This document shows, piece by piece, positions 12,651 to 24,389 of a stretch of DNA of 64,000 bases. The position numbers and the translations under genes were made by a program. The DNA comes from Populus alba (taxonomy: Eukaryota > Streptophyta > Magnoliopsida > Malpighiales > Salicaceae). Numbering within the stretch: position 1 is the first letter of the stretch; every line of letters begins with the position of its first letter. Location of the stretch: the NCBI RefSeq assembly GCF_005239225.2, contig NC_133291.1, positions 1,054,001 to 1,118,000 on the forward strand, in the 5' to 3' direction. The notes beneath the pieces are model-generated. The model was not told the DNA's origin and searched no databases. It saw only the letters and a program-made list of their open reading frames with translations.

Positions 12651-13129
12651 TAAAAATTAATGTGTACATGTAAATATAAAAAGTTGCTAGCAAACAATAA
12701 CAATTATTATGAGTTTACAAGAGGGCATTTAAAAGAAGGAGCAAACAAACAAAATATCAAATTAATTAGTCTACTTCACGATGTATTCGAGATTTCTAAC
12801 CAGATTAGATACTGTGCAACTAAAATTTTTAATTGAAGATTTTAATTAAAAAACCAAATGAAAAAAAGGTAGGATAAAAAATCACATCCCAATCACGAAT
12901 CTTATACTTAAAAATAAGCTGATTGTAAACTAACCAGATAAACAAACAAAAACATTCGCAAAGAATAGTAATTAATAGCCCGATGTTGAAAGTTGTCTTT
13001 GACCGACCTCAATCATTTCTAAAGATTCTGATTATAGTCTCTAGATAAACAACTTAAACACCCGAACCAATACATGAATTTACTCTAAAAATTCCACATA
13101 ATAGTATAGCAATGAAACAAATAATTAAT

Positions 13130-13760
13130 ATTCTCAATCTCCAAAAAAAAGAAAAGTATCCTCATAATTTATAATCTCTATCTCAACTAAAAAACTCCTA
13201 GTGTTGAGACTATTATTAATAAGCAGTAGCCATATGAACACATGAATAGATAGACTATCTAGAAATTTATAGCTTGAATAAACTTAATAAGTGTCGGAAC
13301 TTTCAAATTTCTATATTTTTCTACCTTTACTTTCAGAAAAAAACTAAACAACACTCCACTCTCCGATCAAACTTTCCCGTGTACAAGGTGAGGGAATTAT
13401 AAGTAGCAGCGTGAGCTGCTACGACACCATGTAAGTACTTGGTTGGATCTTATTGTTGTTCTCTTTTCTTACTTTCATCCAATGATATCTTGGTTCTTGG
13501 CTTTCCATTTTTTTAACCACTCTTTAATAATGCAGAGTTGCATGAAGCAAATTCGATGTCCTAAAGAAAATTTGCGTTACATGAAGATCTTACCACTTAA
13601 AAATAATGGAAATATTCGCGCATCACTTATTTATTTATTTACTGAAAATGATGGATTTAATCGTACATCCAGTGCGGCGTCCAGTAACAATTTAAGTTCT
13701 TTTTGCTTGATTTGGCATCTTGTATTAAGAAACCTAATATACTAGTCTTTATTAGGGATT
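13130..13760 (+). repeat. Leader-like module of the ankyrin array, copy 2
   Basis: Aligns by eye with 63370-63900 over about 500 bp, including TTTATAGCTTGAATAAAC, AAAACTAAACAACACTCC, GGAATTATAAGTAGCAGC, CACCATGTAAGTACTT and GATATCTTGGTTCTTGGC. The frame at 13443-13745 is not conserved between copies, so it is not annotated as a gene. Confidence 0.55.
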
Positions 13761-14578
13761 CACGGATAAAAAATTGATTATAGCTTAAAAAAATATTAAC
13801 ATTCCCTAACACATTTTATATAAAATAAACTGCTTTACAGTTTAATGTGATTTTAAAATAGTAATCAAATTCTTAAAATTTTAATAAATCACTTATTAAA
13901 TCCCTAACCGGAAGTACAACATGATACCTGACCTTATTCAAATTAAAACATTTAATTCTTTTTTCTCTTTTTTTATTATTTTGGTCCTTTTTCATTTTAA
14001 CATTAAAAGAAAATATACATAAAAAATACAAACGCAAACACTATCATTTTTTTTTTACTATATCATTATTTTTTATACTATGCTCAACTCATACATCACT
14101 TTTACATATTACAAAAGTTTTAAATAAATCAAATACTAGTAATCTAAATATACATAGCAAAATTTGAAAATTACAAAAAAAAACTTCGGGAACAGTGCTA
14201 GAGAATTATAGGCATCTTCTGTGATTGTGGAACAGTGGCGGCGCTTCTCCTCCATGCACCGCCACGAGAAAATCCAAGAAAAGCCAAGGGATCTGGCACG
14301 ACTTCCTCCTTTCTCCCCTTCCTTGCCGGCAGTGACATGCAAAACAAGAAAAACACAAGCAAGGTTTCTGGTCCTTTTTTTTTTTTCCAGATCTGTTTCT
14401 CGCTCCTTCCTTTTTTAGATATGGTTCTTTCAGATATGTTGTTCTTTCTTTCTTCCTCTTTCTGGTGGCTGATGGCTCTGGGGTGAGAGCTGAGGATGCT
14501 GTACTAGGCCAAAGTCCGTTACAGAGAAGCGGAGGGTCGTGGCTTATTGGATCTCCGGTGAGGACAACTGATTCGGAT
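13761..14578. other. Intergenic, no supported gene
   Basis: AT-rich to about 14200, then a GC-richer stretch (14210-14570) with short frames on both strands and no recognisable domain. That stretch may belong to a transposon, since the TRIM-like element starts right after it. Confidence 0.5.
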
Positions 14579-15011
14579 TGTCAAATAACCATCTCAACCT
14601 AAAAGCTTAAGTTGTTAGGTGAGGTCCCAGAATATGATTTATATTATTCTCTAACACACCCCCTCAAGTGAAAGCCCTTTGGGCTTGAAACTTGCACAGA
14701 CCCACATTACCTTATGCTTAATTTTTATCAAATAAATGGAGATGGTGAGATTCGAACTCATGACTACTTGGTCATCAAGGCTCTGATACCATGAAAAGAT
14801 GAAGGAAAGATATGATTTGCTTGAATGAATATTATTGACATTAGGTCGTGTATTTGTATAGGAAAACATTCCTACAAGTCAGGAATGGAAAGCTACATTA
14901 CAGGAATGGGAAACTACATTACAGGGTGTCAAGCTATAAGATAGGCATTACAATAGAAAGATAATATACACTCATTATCTATTACCAAATAAAAAGATTA
15001 ACTTCCTAACA
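14579..15011 (-). mobile_element. TRIM-like LTR element with two unlike LTRs, minus strand
   Basis: On the minus strand the order is: LTR-like 15011-14792 (TGTTAGGAAGT ... TTTTCA), primer binding site TGGTATCAGAGCC (complementary to tRNA-iMet) at 14791-14779, about 120 bp with no coding capacity, purine tract ACTTGAGGGGGTG near 14665-14657, then a second LTR-like segment 14656-14579 (TGTTAGAGAATA ... TTTGACA). The two terminal segments differ in sequence and length (220 against 78 bp). The internal part (GTTCGAATCTCACCATC, CAAGCCCAAAGGGC) is typical of plant TRIM/Copia elements. Confidence 0.65.
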
Positions 15012-15779
15012 TGGATGGCTGGAGGCCGGTTGAGGGAGATGAAGAGGATGTTGGCTGTGTTGAGGCGGAGACACCGCTGCTAGGAGGAGGAGATGGGAAT
15101 CTTGGGTTAGCCGGGGTTGTTACGACTTTGGTTGGTTCTGGTTTGTGTGTATGGAGAGGGAAATCAGATGAGGTGAGGGGAGTAGATGGTCGGGCAAAAG
15201 GAGGGGCTCTATTCTGTAGGCTGGGACTTGAAGATTAGAGGAAATGGGAGGGGGGGGGATGGGGATGGCGATGGCTAGTTTGGTCGTGTGTGGGGGAGTT
15301 GTGGCTTGGAGTGGCAGCTGCTTTTCGATTTGCTGTGATTCGTGATTTTGGAGAAGAAGCCAAGAATTCAAAATCCCCAAAGCAGGGGTTTCTCAGGAAA
15401 TTTATTTTAGAGAGGGCAGCCGCGGCTCCTCTATCTAAAGGAGAGGTTTAGGGTTTTTTTTTTTCTTGTCTTACCTCTTGTAAATTTTCTCCCACTTATT
15501 TTTTTTCATTGTAGCCGGGTATTTATAGAAAAAAAGTTGCTAGTTTCTAAACTTGTCACTTAAACTTTTTAAAGTAAGTAATATCAATACGACTCAATAA
15601 GAATCAGTAATCGTAAAATTAACACGTTAAAAATTAAACATATTTAAAATATTTTTAAAAAATTTAAATTTTTCTGAGATAATTTTGAAAATACTAAAAA
15701 TAATATAAATATAATAAAATGTATTTTTTAAAAAAGTTTTATTGGTTTTTTACTATTTTTGTTTTTTTTCTAAAAATCT
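15012..15779. other. GC-richer anonymous segment
   Basis: Purine-rich, G-rich sequence with small open frames on both strands (for example 15011-15238) but no domain, no splice support and low complexity. Not annotated as a gene. Confidence 0.4.
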
Positions 15780-16080
15780 ATTAAAAACATGTATTAAAAA
15801 TTAGATTGCAAGAGAATAGATGCTTTGTCGTCGAAAAAACACTTCTAAAACTAAATTATCAAACACGTTAAAAGCGCATGTTTATTTTTGCTTTTTAAAA
15901 GTGTTTTTGAAAAAAATTAAAATTTTTTATTAATTTTAAATTAATATGTTTTTAGTGTTTTTTAAATTATTTTAATGTACTGATATTAAAAATAATTTAA
16001 AAAAAAATAAAAAAGCATCATTGATATACATTTTAACATAAAAAATTATTTAAAAAACAATTACAACCATGGTATTCAAG
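15780..16080. repeat. Dispersed AT-rich repeat (MITE-like)
   Basis: Contains AAAAGTGTTTTTGAAAAAAA and TTAAATTAATATGTTTTTAG. Similar text occurs at 8340-8440 and, inverted, at 21680-21830. No TSD or terminal repeats could be fixed. Confidence 0.4.
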
Positions 16081-18266
16081 CTTTACTCTTTATTTGTCCT
16101 TTTGTCTGTTTCCTGTATCTTTCTTTTTTCTTCCATGCTAAGGAACAAACAAGATGATACTCATAGATTAGTCAATGAACATATAACTTCATTTCTTTAC
16201 TCACGAATGTCGAAGCCCTTCCCACAAATTTTGGCTCAATAGATCTTGGCATCACCAGTACGTAGTTTCTCTGATCGATTCTTACCCCAAATTGTACACA
16301 GATTCTTACATGACGACAACAAAAATTTCCCCATCTTCAATTGTTGTTGAAGTCCTAAGGGATGATAACTATGATGATTGGAGTGCCTGCATGAAAAGCT
16401 ACATGTTAGCTCAAGACCTTTGGGATTTTATTAAGCATACTGGTCTTCAAGAAGCTGACTATAAGGCTTTGAGAAGAAAGAATGCTGCAGCTTTACATGC
16501 AATTCAAGTTCCTTGTGCACCACACATGCTTTCCAAGATTAGGAGCATCACTTCAGCCAAAGTTGCCTGGGATACTCTAGCCAATTTGCAACAACAACAT
16601 TCACCTAGCCACAAAGAGCAATCTGATGAAGCAGAGTCATCAGAAGATGATGAGTCACAAGGTTCGGTATACCATGACCTCATTCTCTTCCTTTGTTAGG
16701 TTTACAATCACTTCGATCTCTTGATGTTAACACGGGAGAGAATAAAAACCTTGGCAGGAGCGGTGAGCAATGAAATGAATGGTCCCTTGCTAAAGCTGTA
16801 CAAGTATGCCCATAATGGAGACTGGAAAGACGTACGATCCCATCTTAGGGAATACCCAGATGCAAAAAAGGCCAAGATTAAACCCTATGGTGGAACAGCC
16901 CTTCATGTAGCAGCTTTTTCTGGACATCTGAGAGTTGTGGAGGAGTTGGTGAAGTTGATGTCAGTAGAAGAATTGGAAATACAAGATGATCAAGGTTACC
17001 TTTGTAAATGCACAAAAAAAGATCCCACTGGTTGAGGCATGTTTAAGCAACTGTAAGGATATGGCTCTTTATCTATACCCTGTCACTCCATTTGAATTTC
17101 TTTGTCAAGGCAATGGCCACCTTGGATCTTATTTCCTACAATGTGCTATTGGTGCTCAAATGCTCGGTAAGAGACTTTACCCCTTAATTACTTAGTTTCC
17201 CTTTTTTTCTTCTTTTTCTTCATGCTTTTTGCATAAATTAATTTTCTCTTCCGAGTAAATTATTATTTATTTCCTGTAATTTAATAAAAATAATTCATTA
17301 ATATGTTTCTAAGAAATATATGAATAATCCTATTGTTTTTAACTTCAAATCATTTTGTCAGTTTCATGTGATTTTTTAATTAATTATTTCTTCTTCTTCT
17401 TTTTAAATAATAGAAAAGGGAAGGAAAATCAGGTAAGATGGGAAATTAATGCAATACTAAATTGATACGAAACAGAATGACTTGTAATTTATTAACATTT
17501 CAAAACACTAAAACCTCATCTTTCTTGTTGCTGCTTATGCTGTTTCTTTTTGCTATTGCAATACCAGATATTGCTCTTGATTTTCTGCATCGCTTCCCAT
17601 ATCTGGCTACTACAACGGATGAGGTTCTGGAGACGAACGCTTTGTTTCGTTTGTCTAACATGCCTCAATTATTCCCAAGTGCAAGTCGACTTGCATTTTG
17701 GCAGCAATGGATCTATTCATGTTAGTATCTCTTCCTTCGATTTTTCCTCCTCCCATTTCTCTTCATTTCCTCTGCCAGTCTTTTTTACGTATAATGTCCT
17801 GTATGTTTTTGGAGATCATCACACCGTCACAAAGAAAGAAAAGCGGAAGGTTCTATTTGATATAATTTTTGTAAATTGATACGAGTTATTTTTTTAATTT
17901 TGACCCGTAGAAAAATTGTAAATATATTTAGTTAAAAATAATTTTTGGTTTAAATCAAAATTTATTACAAAACTGAATCAAAATTTTAATGTCATCTAAA
18001 GTTCAGGAAAAAATTAATCTTTAATTGCTGGGTTTCAACTTATAATATATCTATTCTTTAAAAGAATTACTTTAAATTATTTTTATCAAACATATTTCTA
18101 AAATAAAAGTTATTTGAACTTATTTTTTTATATATATAAATGATCTATAAAAAAAACAACTTTTTAAATTATGATTCATGTTAAAAAAAGCATTTTTTTA
18201 TGAGTTAGGATAGGCAAACTTGAAGTTATATTCACTAAGATTGACTTGATTCTAAAATCATGGCAG

Positions 18267-18323
18267 GTATTCCCATGCAATCAATTCCCAGCCTCAGTGA
18301 GTCGAAGAACATTATCCTCCAAG
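18267..18323 (+). other. Duplicated small exon (short version) in copy B
   Basis: Acceptor TGGCAG before it and donor GTACTTG after it. It is a 57-nt version of the 96-nt exon at 19046-19141, lacking 39 nt in the middle. Both lengths are multiples of three and both have the same phase, so either or both could be spliced without changing frame. The upstream text (AAACTTGAAGTTATATTCAC) is duplicated too, so the duplication unit is about 780 bp. Confidence 0.7.
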
Positions 18324-19938
18324 GTACTTGCACAAATCTCTCTCTGTTTTTGTTCCCTCTCCTTTAAAGGAGCTGACAAATACCTCCTTTTGTTCTCACT
18401 TTTCCTCTATTGGGGTCGCAAGTAAAATTACTCCCTAAATTCCTAGCTGTTCAGCTATGAAAAATACCTGGCCCTGCTTCCAACAATTGGCAAAATCTCT
18501 TTGAGCCTTTAATTAGTTGAAATGGAAAAATCTCCCACTGACAGTTTCAACAGTGCATGTGGCTTTTTTTGTAACTTGAGTGTTCAAATGGGGATGAACA
18601 ATCTCTTCATAGAATGGACGTCGTGACCACATGCTTCATGCTAGTTTTACCACACGAGTACATCCTTTCATCATATGGTTTTCTACACCTTGTCCTTGGA
18701 TTTCAAAGGAAATTATCCAATTCATCAAAGCCTAGCTTCCGATTGCTTACTGTTCTGAGATTTTACATAATATTGTTTCTTGCAGGTTAGCAATTCTATC
18801 TTTTTTAACCCATGTTTCTCTACACGGGAATTTGAAGCTTTGTTCATACTCAATACAGAGCTTGCTCCAAAATTCTGAAAAAAAACTATGACTTTGCGTG
18901 CTTCTTTTTATTGTTGAACATTTTGAACAGCCTGAGCGAGAGATATTCAACGATGATTTTTGCAAAACTTTTTAAATTATGATTCATGGTAAACTTGAAG
19001 TTATATATATTCACTAAGATTGACTTGATTCTAAAATCATGGCAGATATTCCCATGCAATCAATTGCTACAACTGATGACAATGTTCGTATTAATATGCC
19101 TGATCAAATCCTAAGTGAGTCGAAGAGCATTATCCTCCAAGGTATTTGCACAAATCTAAACTTTTTATTTCTATTTAAAGGGGTATGGCAAGCACAGGAC
19201 ATATGTATACAAGTCCAATTGGGCTTGATTTATTTATTTCTATTTTCCAAAAATATAAACTTTTTTGTTTATATATGCTGCTTGTGATAATTTCTCTAAT
19301 TTGTTTTTGTCCAACTTTTCAGTGTCAAGCAAATTGCGTGGGTTTGCAATAAATCTCCTCGCATTCTTAGGTAAGCAAAATATATCTGACATCGCTTAAT
19401 TTCTATCATCATTATCATGGTTTTATCTGATCACTCTTTAATGGTTGATCCAGGAATCAAGCAAATATACGATTTGAAGAAGATCCACTTTTATTCAGAT
19501 CAAATTCTACGGTGTATGTGTGCGCATATATTAACTCTGGGTTATGAGGAATACAACAACGCAGATGTACATGTATATGGAGCATTCCACAATGCTGTAA
19601 AGAATGGCATGGTTGAGTTTATTACTGAGATGATTAAAGCTTGTCCTCATTTAATGATTAGTGTAGATGGCAGAAACTCAAGGCACCTAATTATGTCCTC
19701 GATTGCAAAACCGGCAAGAAAAAGTGTTCAGCCTTTTCTATGGACTGGGAGCAGAGAGAGTAGGATTTGTTTCCGCAGTAGATAGCTCAGGAAATACAAT
19801 GCTACATTTGGCAGCAAAACTATCACCTCCTTCTCAACTAGCTCGGATCTCTGGTGCAGCTCTCCAGATGCAGCGAGAGCTACAATGGTACAAGGTGAGC
19901 TTTCTACACACAACATCTTAAAAAAAAAAATGAGCATT

Positions 19939-20335
19939 GTAAGATCCACATTTATTCAGATAAATTCTACAGTGTAAGTGTGAGTCGGAATCTTAGAATT
20001 ATATTTATTTTACATCTTATATTTTTAATACTTGATAATATACTTTATACCCTAAAAAAAATATTGGTAATTTTTTTTTTTGATATTTTAGTCAAATTTT
20101 AATGGATGATCATAAATTGATTACAATATTTATTTGTTTTATTTTTTAAAATAAATGAGAAAGATGTAATTTTATTTGAAAATATGCTTGGAACACTATT
20201 TAGGATTTGATGTAGGCATGAGAACAAAATTTTTTTCATCTTTTGAGAAGGAGAATTAATTTTAAAAGTTTTGAGATTTTTTTTTAATTTTTTTAAAAGT
20301 TTTAGAAATATTACTTTATTGCATCTTTTTTAGAA
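19939..20335. mobile_element. LTR relic plus exon fragment in an intron of copy B
   Basis: This intron is 575 bp in B against 167 bp in A. The extra DNA starts with a stray copy of coding text from the preceding exon (AAGATCCACATTTATTCAG, 19943-19980), followed by sequence matching 8650-9000 of the Gypsy-like LTR relic (TTTTAATGGATGATCATAAA, AGGATTTGATGTAGGCATGA). Confidence 0.55.
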
Positions 20336-21089
20336 CCTTGATCGAACATATTTTAGAACTGATTAAGACCTGATTGATTTGAATTTAGGCTACGCCCGTT
20401 TACACATTTTCATGCATTGTTATCCAGAAAGAAAAATAATTCCACTCGAATTCAAAAATCTTGATGCAGGAAGTGGAAAGCATTATGAATCCTACAGACA
20501 AGGATGATCGTAATGGGAACGATCAGACAGCCAGGGAATTATTTACGTCCTGAGCATAAAGGACTTGCTAGTGAAAGGAGAAGCAATGGATGAAACAAGC
20601 AGCAACTTCTTGTACAGTTGTGGGTGCTCTCATCATTACAATTATGTTTACTGTCGCATTTACTGTTCCCGGCGGCAACGTTCAAGAGACCGGCTATCCG
20701 ATTTTTAAAGACAAGAAATCTTTTACAGTTTTTATAGTGGCGGATGCAGTCTCTCTCTTTTCTTCATCAACATCAGTGTTGATGTTCTTAGGGATTCTTA
20801 CGTCGCGATACGCAGAGGAAGATTTCCTTAAATCCTTGCCCACTAAGTTAATCATCGGCCTTTCCATGCTTTTCTTCTCTATTGCAGCCATGATGGTAAC
20901 CTTCTGTGCTGCTCTTATAATCATGTTGCACGGGAGATTGCAACTTATAATTCCAATTGTACTGCTTGCTTCTATCCCTGTAACTTTGTTCATGTGGCTG
21001 CAATTTCCCCTGCTAGTGGAGATTTTTGTATCCACATATGGACCAGGAATCTTCAAGAGAAAAATGAAACCCTGGTCAAAATCTTCAAC

Positions 21090-21370
21090 TGATAGACTGT
21101 TAGAGGTTAACAGTTTATTGACCCAATCTGTTTAGCAATTCCTATTTCCCCGGGATGAGCTGTTTTCTGTTCCTCTTAGTCTGTTAATAAGTCCTGTTCT
21201 TATGGGGCTAGTTGTTTTCTGTTCCTCTTAGTCTGTTTAGAGTATGTATAGCGCGTGGGTTGTTATTGTGACTGCTGCATTTCCATGTAAAAGGCTATAT
21301 AAGCCTGCTGTTTGTGATGAATAAACAAGAGACTCTGTGTGCTGTAGTTTCTTCTGAGTGTTTTTCTACA
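21090..21370 (+). mobile_element. Solo LTR behind copy B (homologue of 2495-2797)
   Basis: Starts TGATAGACTGTTAGAGG and ends TTTTTCTACA, followed by AATGG (21371-21375). The left AATGG is missing and is replaced by TCAAAATCTTCAAC. Because the normal stop was lost with it, the reading frame enters the LTR and ends at TAG 21133-21135. Confidence 0.75.
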
Positions 21371-21375
21371 AATGG

Positions 21376-21600
21376 AAGGTTAACCAATTCCTTCGCTCTC
21401 TCTGATCATGCATGTGGCCATCTATGTGATTCCTTCCATAGCTGCGCAACTACAATTATCTTCTATTTCCAAGTCTTTGGGTGAACATTAATACTGCAGT
21501 CTTTTCTACATTTTGGGGGCGAAAGTCTTTACATGAAGAGCTGCTCCACCGAAAGGAGTGGTTTTCGCATTTATTGCATCCTGATGGTTGCCATAACTTA
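21376..21600. other. 3' flank of copy B shared with copy A
   Basis: Same non-coding sequence as 2803-3030 (CTCTGATCATGCATG, GAAGAGCTGCTCCACC) with small differences. Confidence 0.7.
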
Positions 21601-21659
21601 AATTTTAAAACCCCCCTTTTATTTCTATTATTATTATTATTATTAATAATTTTAAAGGC

Positions 21660-23756
21660 TCATTAATTATTTGAAAGTGTGGTTACGATTATTTTTCAAA
21701 AGTGTTTTTTTATCTAAAAACACTAAAAAATATATTAATTTAAAACAAATAAAAAAATAATAAAAATTTTAATTTTTTCAAAAAGCGCTCTTTAAATACA
21801 AAAAATAAACATTGTTGGGACTAGCGTTTTGCTTGGCCAAAAACACATGCATGATGTCTTGGCTTTTTACAGTTTTCTTACTAAAAACTGCTCTCTTGTT
21901 TTTATATAAAAAAAAAAAACTTTGATTTTTATTAAAAAAAAATACAAAAATGGTTAGAAAAATAATATTAAATTATATATTGAAAAACCTCACCTAATTG
22001 TTAACAAATTCTAATGGATTGTAATTATTTCCTATAGAGTTTGTGATTAGAACTCTTAGTTGTTCAATTATATTTCATGTCTATCACTCACAATATTTAT
22101 CTCCTATTGTTCAGGAGATAAACCTGTACAATAAACTATAAAGAATGAATAACATGAAATAGATTCCTTTGTTCTATATAGTAAGCGGGTTTTCTAAGAA
22201 TCCTTACAAACCCATTGAATCAAATTACCACTCAATACAATGATTACCAAATCATCTTCTCCTATTATACATGTCCAGTTTCAATGCTCTTGTATAATAC
22301 TCACTGAAACCAATTATGATTCCAAATCATTGAAATACAAATTGTTGGTCGTGAGAAACTCGATTATATTATTGGCGATTCATCTCAACCTGATACAAAA
22401 GATCCTTCTTACTCAAGTGGTATGCTGAAAATCCAAAAATTAAAGACTGGATACTCACATCAATGACCTTAGAGATTATGTAGAGGTATTTTTGCACTGC
22501 TCGTGAAATTTGAAGTGCTCTTGCTAAAAGCATTCTATGATGGATCTTTCATACGGTATCGATAGAAAAATACTTCCGAAACCACGTTATGAAATGCACT
22601 CTAACATGATCCAAGTAACCATCAATCTTGTATTGAAAAGGTTAGAGCGAGTATTGCTTTTTTTTAAGGCCTATTAGTCGTCGAGCAGTTGCGTTTATGT
22701 TTGCTTGTGTTTTTGCCATTAACTAAGGTTAGAGCAAGTATTACTTCTTTTTCATGTTTTGTTCATAAGCCTTCCTTTCTTTAATTCCACATCTCTTGGA
22801 AATTGGTGCTCAAATACACTAAAACCTCATCTTTTTATTGCTGATTTTATTTTTTTTTTATTAAATCAAATGATAATAGAAGCCGATATGTATAAAATTA
22901 ATCGAATAAAAAAAAAGGAAAAAATATATATGAATGGCTGCACATATTAGAAATATTATTCCAAAATAAATATTTTATTTTTAAAAATATATTTAATTTA
23001 TATAAAATAAAAAAGAAATATAAATGAATCATATTAATCTCTTAAAACTTAAATACATATAATATAATTAAAAAGTAATTGCCACTAAAAAAGGTTAAAT
23101 AAGCCAACAAAATCATAGAGAATTGTGTTAATTAAAATATAAATTTAAAAATCAATTAAAAATATATAAAAATATTAATTAAAAAAATCATTCTAATATT
23201 GTTGGGTCTAGTAAGCTAAGCTAGTTATTTGACCTATCAGGAAAGGTTAGAGCACTAGTTTGCAAGAGTAGATCTACGCGTAAGGCCCTTAATGTTTTTT
23301 AAAAATTGGTGGAATAGATGAAATATTGTATGAAATTATCTAGATTTCAGCTAGGAGAATAAGTTCTATGTTTTTTTTTTTACCCAAAACATTTAGAAAA
23401 ACACTCACAAAAGAAAATCAAAATCAATTTAAAACCAAATTTGGCAATTTTAAGATACAAAAAGATCTGAGTGGAACTTTCTTAACCAAATAAAACCCTT
23501 GGATACCAAGATGAATCATTTTAATAGCTGGAATTGATGTGAACATTAATTTGTTTCTTTAATACTAGAATCTAGCAATTTTTTTCTTTTCTTTTGAATT
23601 AAAAATTAAAAAAAATAATAAATAAATAAATTTTTATTTTAAAAATTGAGTTGAAGAATTAGATATATAGAAAAACAAAATTTATAATTTTATCACCGCT
23701 GCACTATGATAAAATTGACAATTATATTATTTCTACATTAGAACATGTATAGTATA
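21660..23756. other. Intergenic; MITE-like repeat and leader fragment
   Basis: 21680-21830 is the inverted relative of the dispersed repeat at 15780-16080. 22540-22710 matches the second half of the leader-like module (ATCGATAGAAAAATACTTCC, CATCAATCTTGTATTG). No gene seen. Confidence 0.5.
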
Positions 23757-24020
23757 TCATATAGAAGATCCATATTTAATTCGGAAAAATTAGACGGTGT
23801 ATGTGTGAGGAACACAAAGGGGCAGATGTCCATGTGATTAGAGCTTGTCGTCATGCAATGATTAGTGTCGATGCAAAGTCAATAAACCTATTTGTGTCCT
23901 CAGTACCGTGTCGGCAAGAAAAAGTGTTCAGCCTTTTGTATGGACTTGAAGCAATCAGAGCATGATTCGTTCTTTACCTTTGTGGATAGCTCACGAGATA
24001 CAATGCTTCATTTGGCAGCA
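23757..24020 (+). pseudogene. Relic of an ankyrin/PGG gene exon
   Basis: Matches the ankyrin exon of copies A and B in order: GAAGATCCATATTTAATTCG, CGGTGTATGTGTGAG, TGTCGGCAAGAAAAAGTG, GATACAATGCTTCATTTGGC. It lacks a middle piece, has stops and frameshifts, and breaks off after GCAGCAAAG. No neighbouring exons of this copy remain. Confidence 0.75.
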
Positions 24021-24389
24021 AAGTTGATTGGACCTTATTTGCAAATAATTTTATTTTTTCTATATAGTACATGAAATCAATCCTAATTACATATATATAA
24101 CTTCATAGTTAATTTAACTATATTCAATCAAACCTGGGGCATTTATAATAATTTAATATTTTAGCGGATCGCATATCCAGTTGTCACCCATCCGCAGATG
24201 CCCTTTGACCTGAATGTTGAATTACGAGGTAGGGCGTTTATGGATGCCAATGAGATGAAATGAAAGGCTGAGAGTGCTGGACAGTTGATAGTCTTTGTTT
24301 CGAACTGTAGGGAGCACCATAGCAAGAACAAAAGCATACCTTCTCTCAAGTTTTTGTCATTCACCCAGACATTCTCAGCAGTCTGGTCA

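Larger units (their letters stand above)
16310..21135 (+). pseudogene. Ankyrin/PGG gene copy B with Copia-gag-like N-terminal exon (frameshifted)
   Basis: Exon homologies: 16310-16666, 16758-17166, 17568-17720, 18267-18323 and/or 19046-19141, 19323-19370, 19454-19894, 20470-21135. Exon 1 (from MTTTKISPS) encodes a DUF4219/UBN2-type gag-like domain: LRDDNYDDWSACMKSYM, LAQDLWDFI, ITSAKVAWDTLANLQQQ. Exon 2 carries ankyrin repeats (GGTALHVAAFSGHLRVVEEL). The last exon encodes the PGG membrane domain (AFTVPGG). Damage relative to copies A and C: a base missing at the exon 1 donor (GGTTCG against GGTTCAG), about 83 bp lost in exon 2 after DDQG, an extra A near 19710, and three extra bases in 20549-20585 that create TCC TGA. 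Splice sites are otherwise intact. The C-terminus runs into LTR sequence. Some single-base insertions could be consensus errors, so the gene may be less broken than it looks. Confidence 0.8.

Noticed and set aside
13443..13745. 100-residue frame in the leader-like module
   Set aside because: The same DNA in other module copies has stops and frameshifts; only the non-coding layout is conserved.
15011..15380. Glycine/proline-rich frames beside the TRIM-like element
   Set aside because: Purine-rich low-complexity DNA open on both strands; no domain or splice context.
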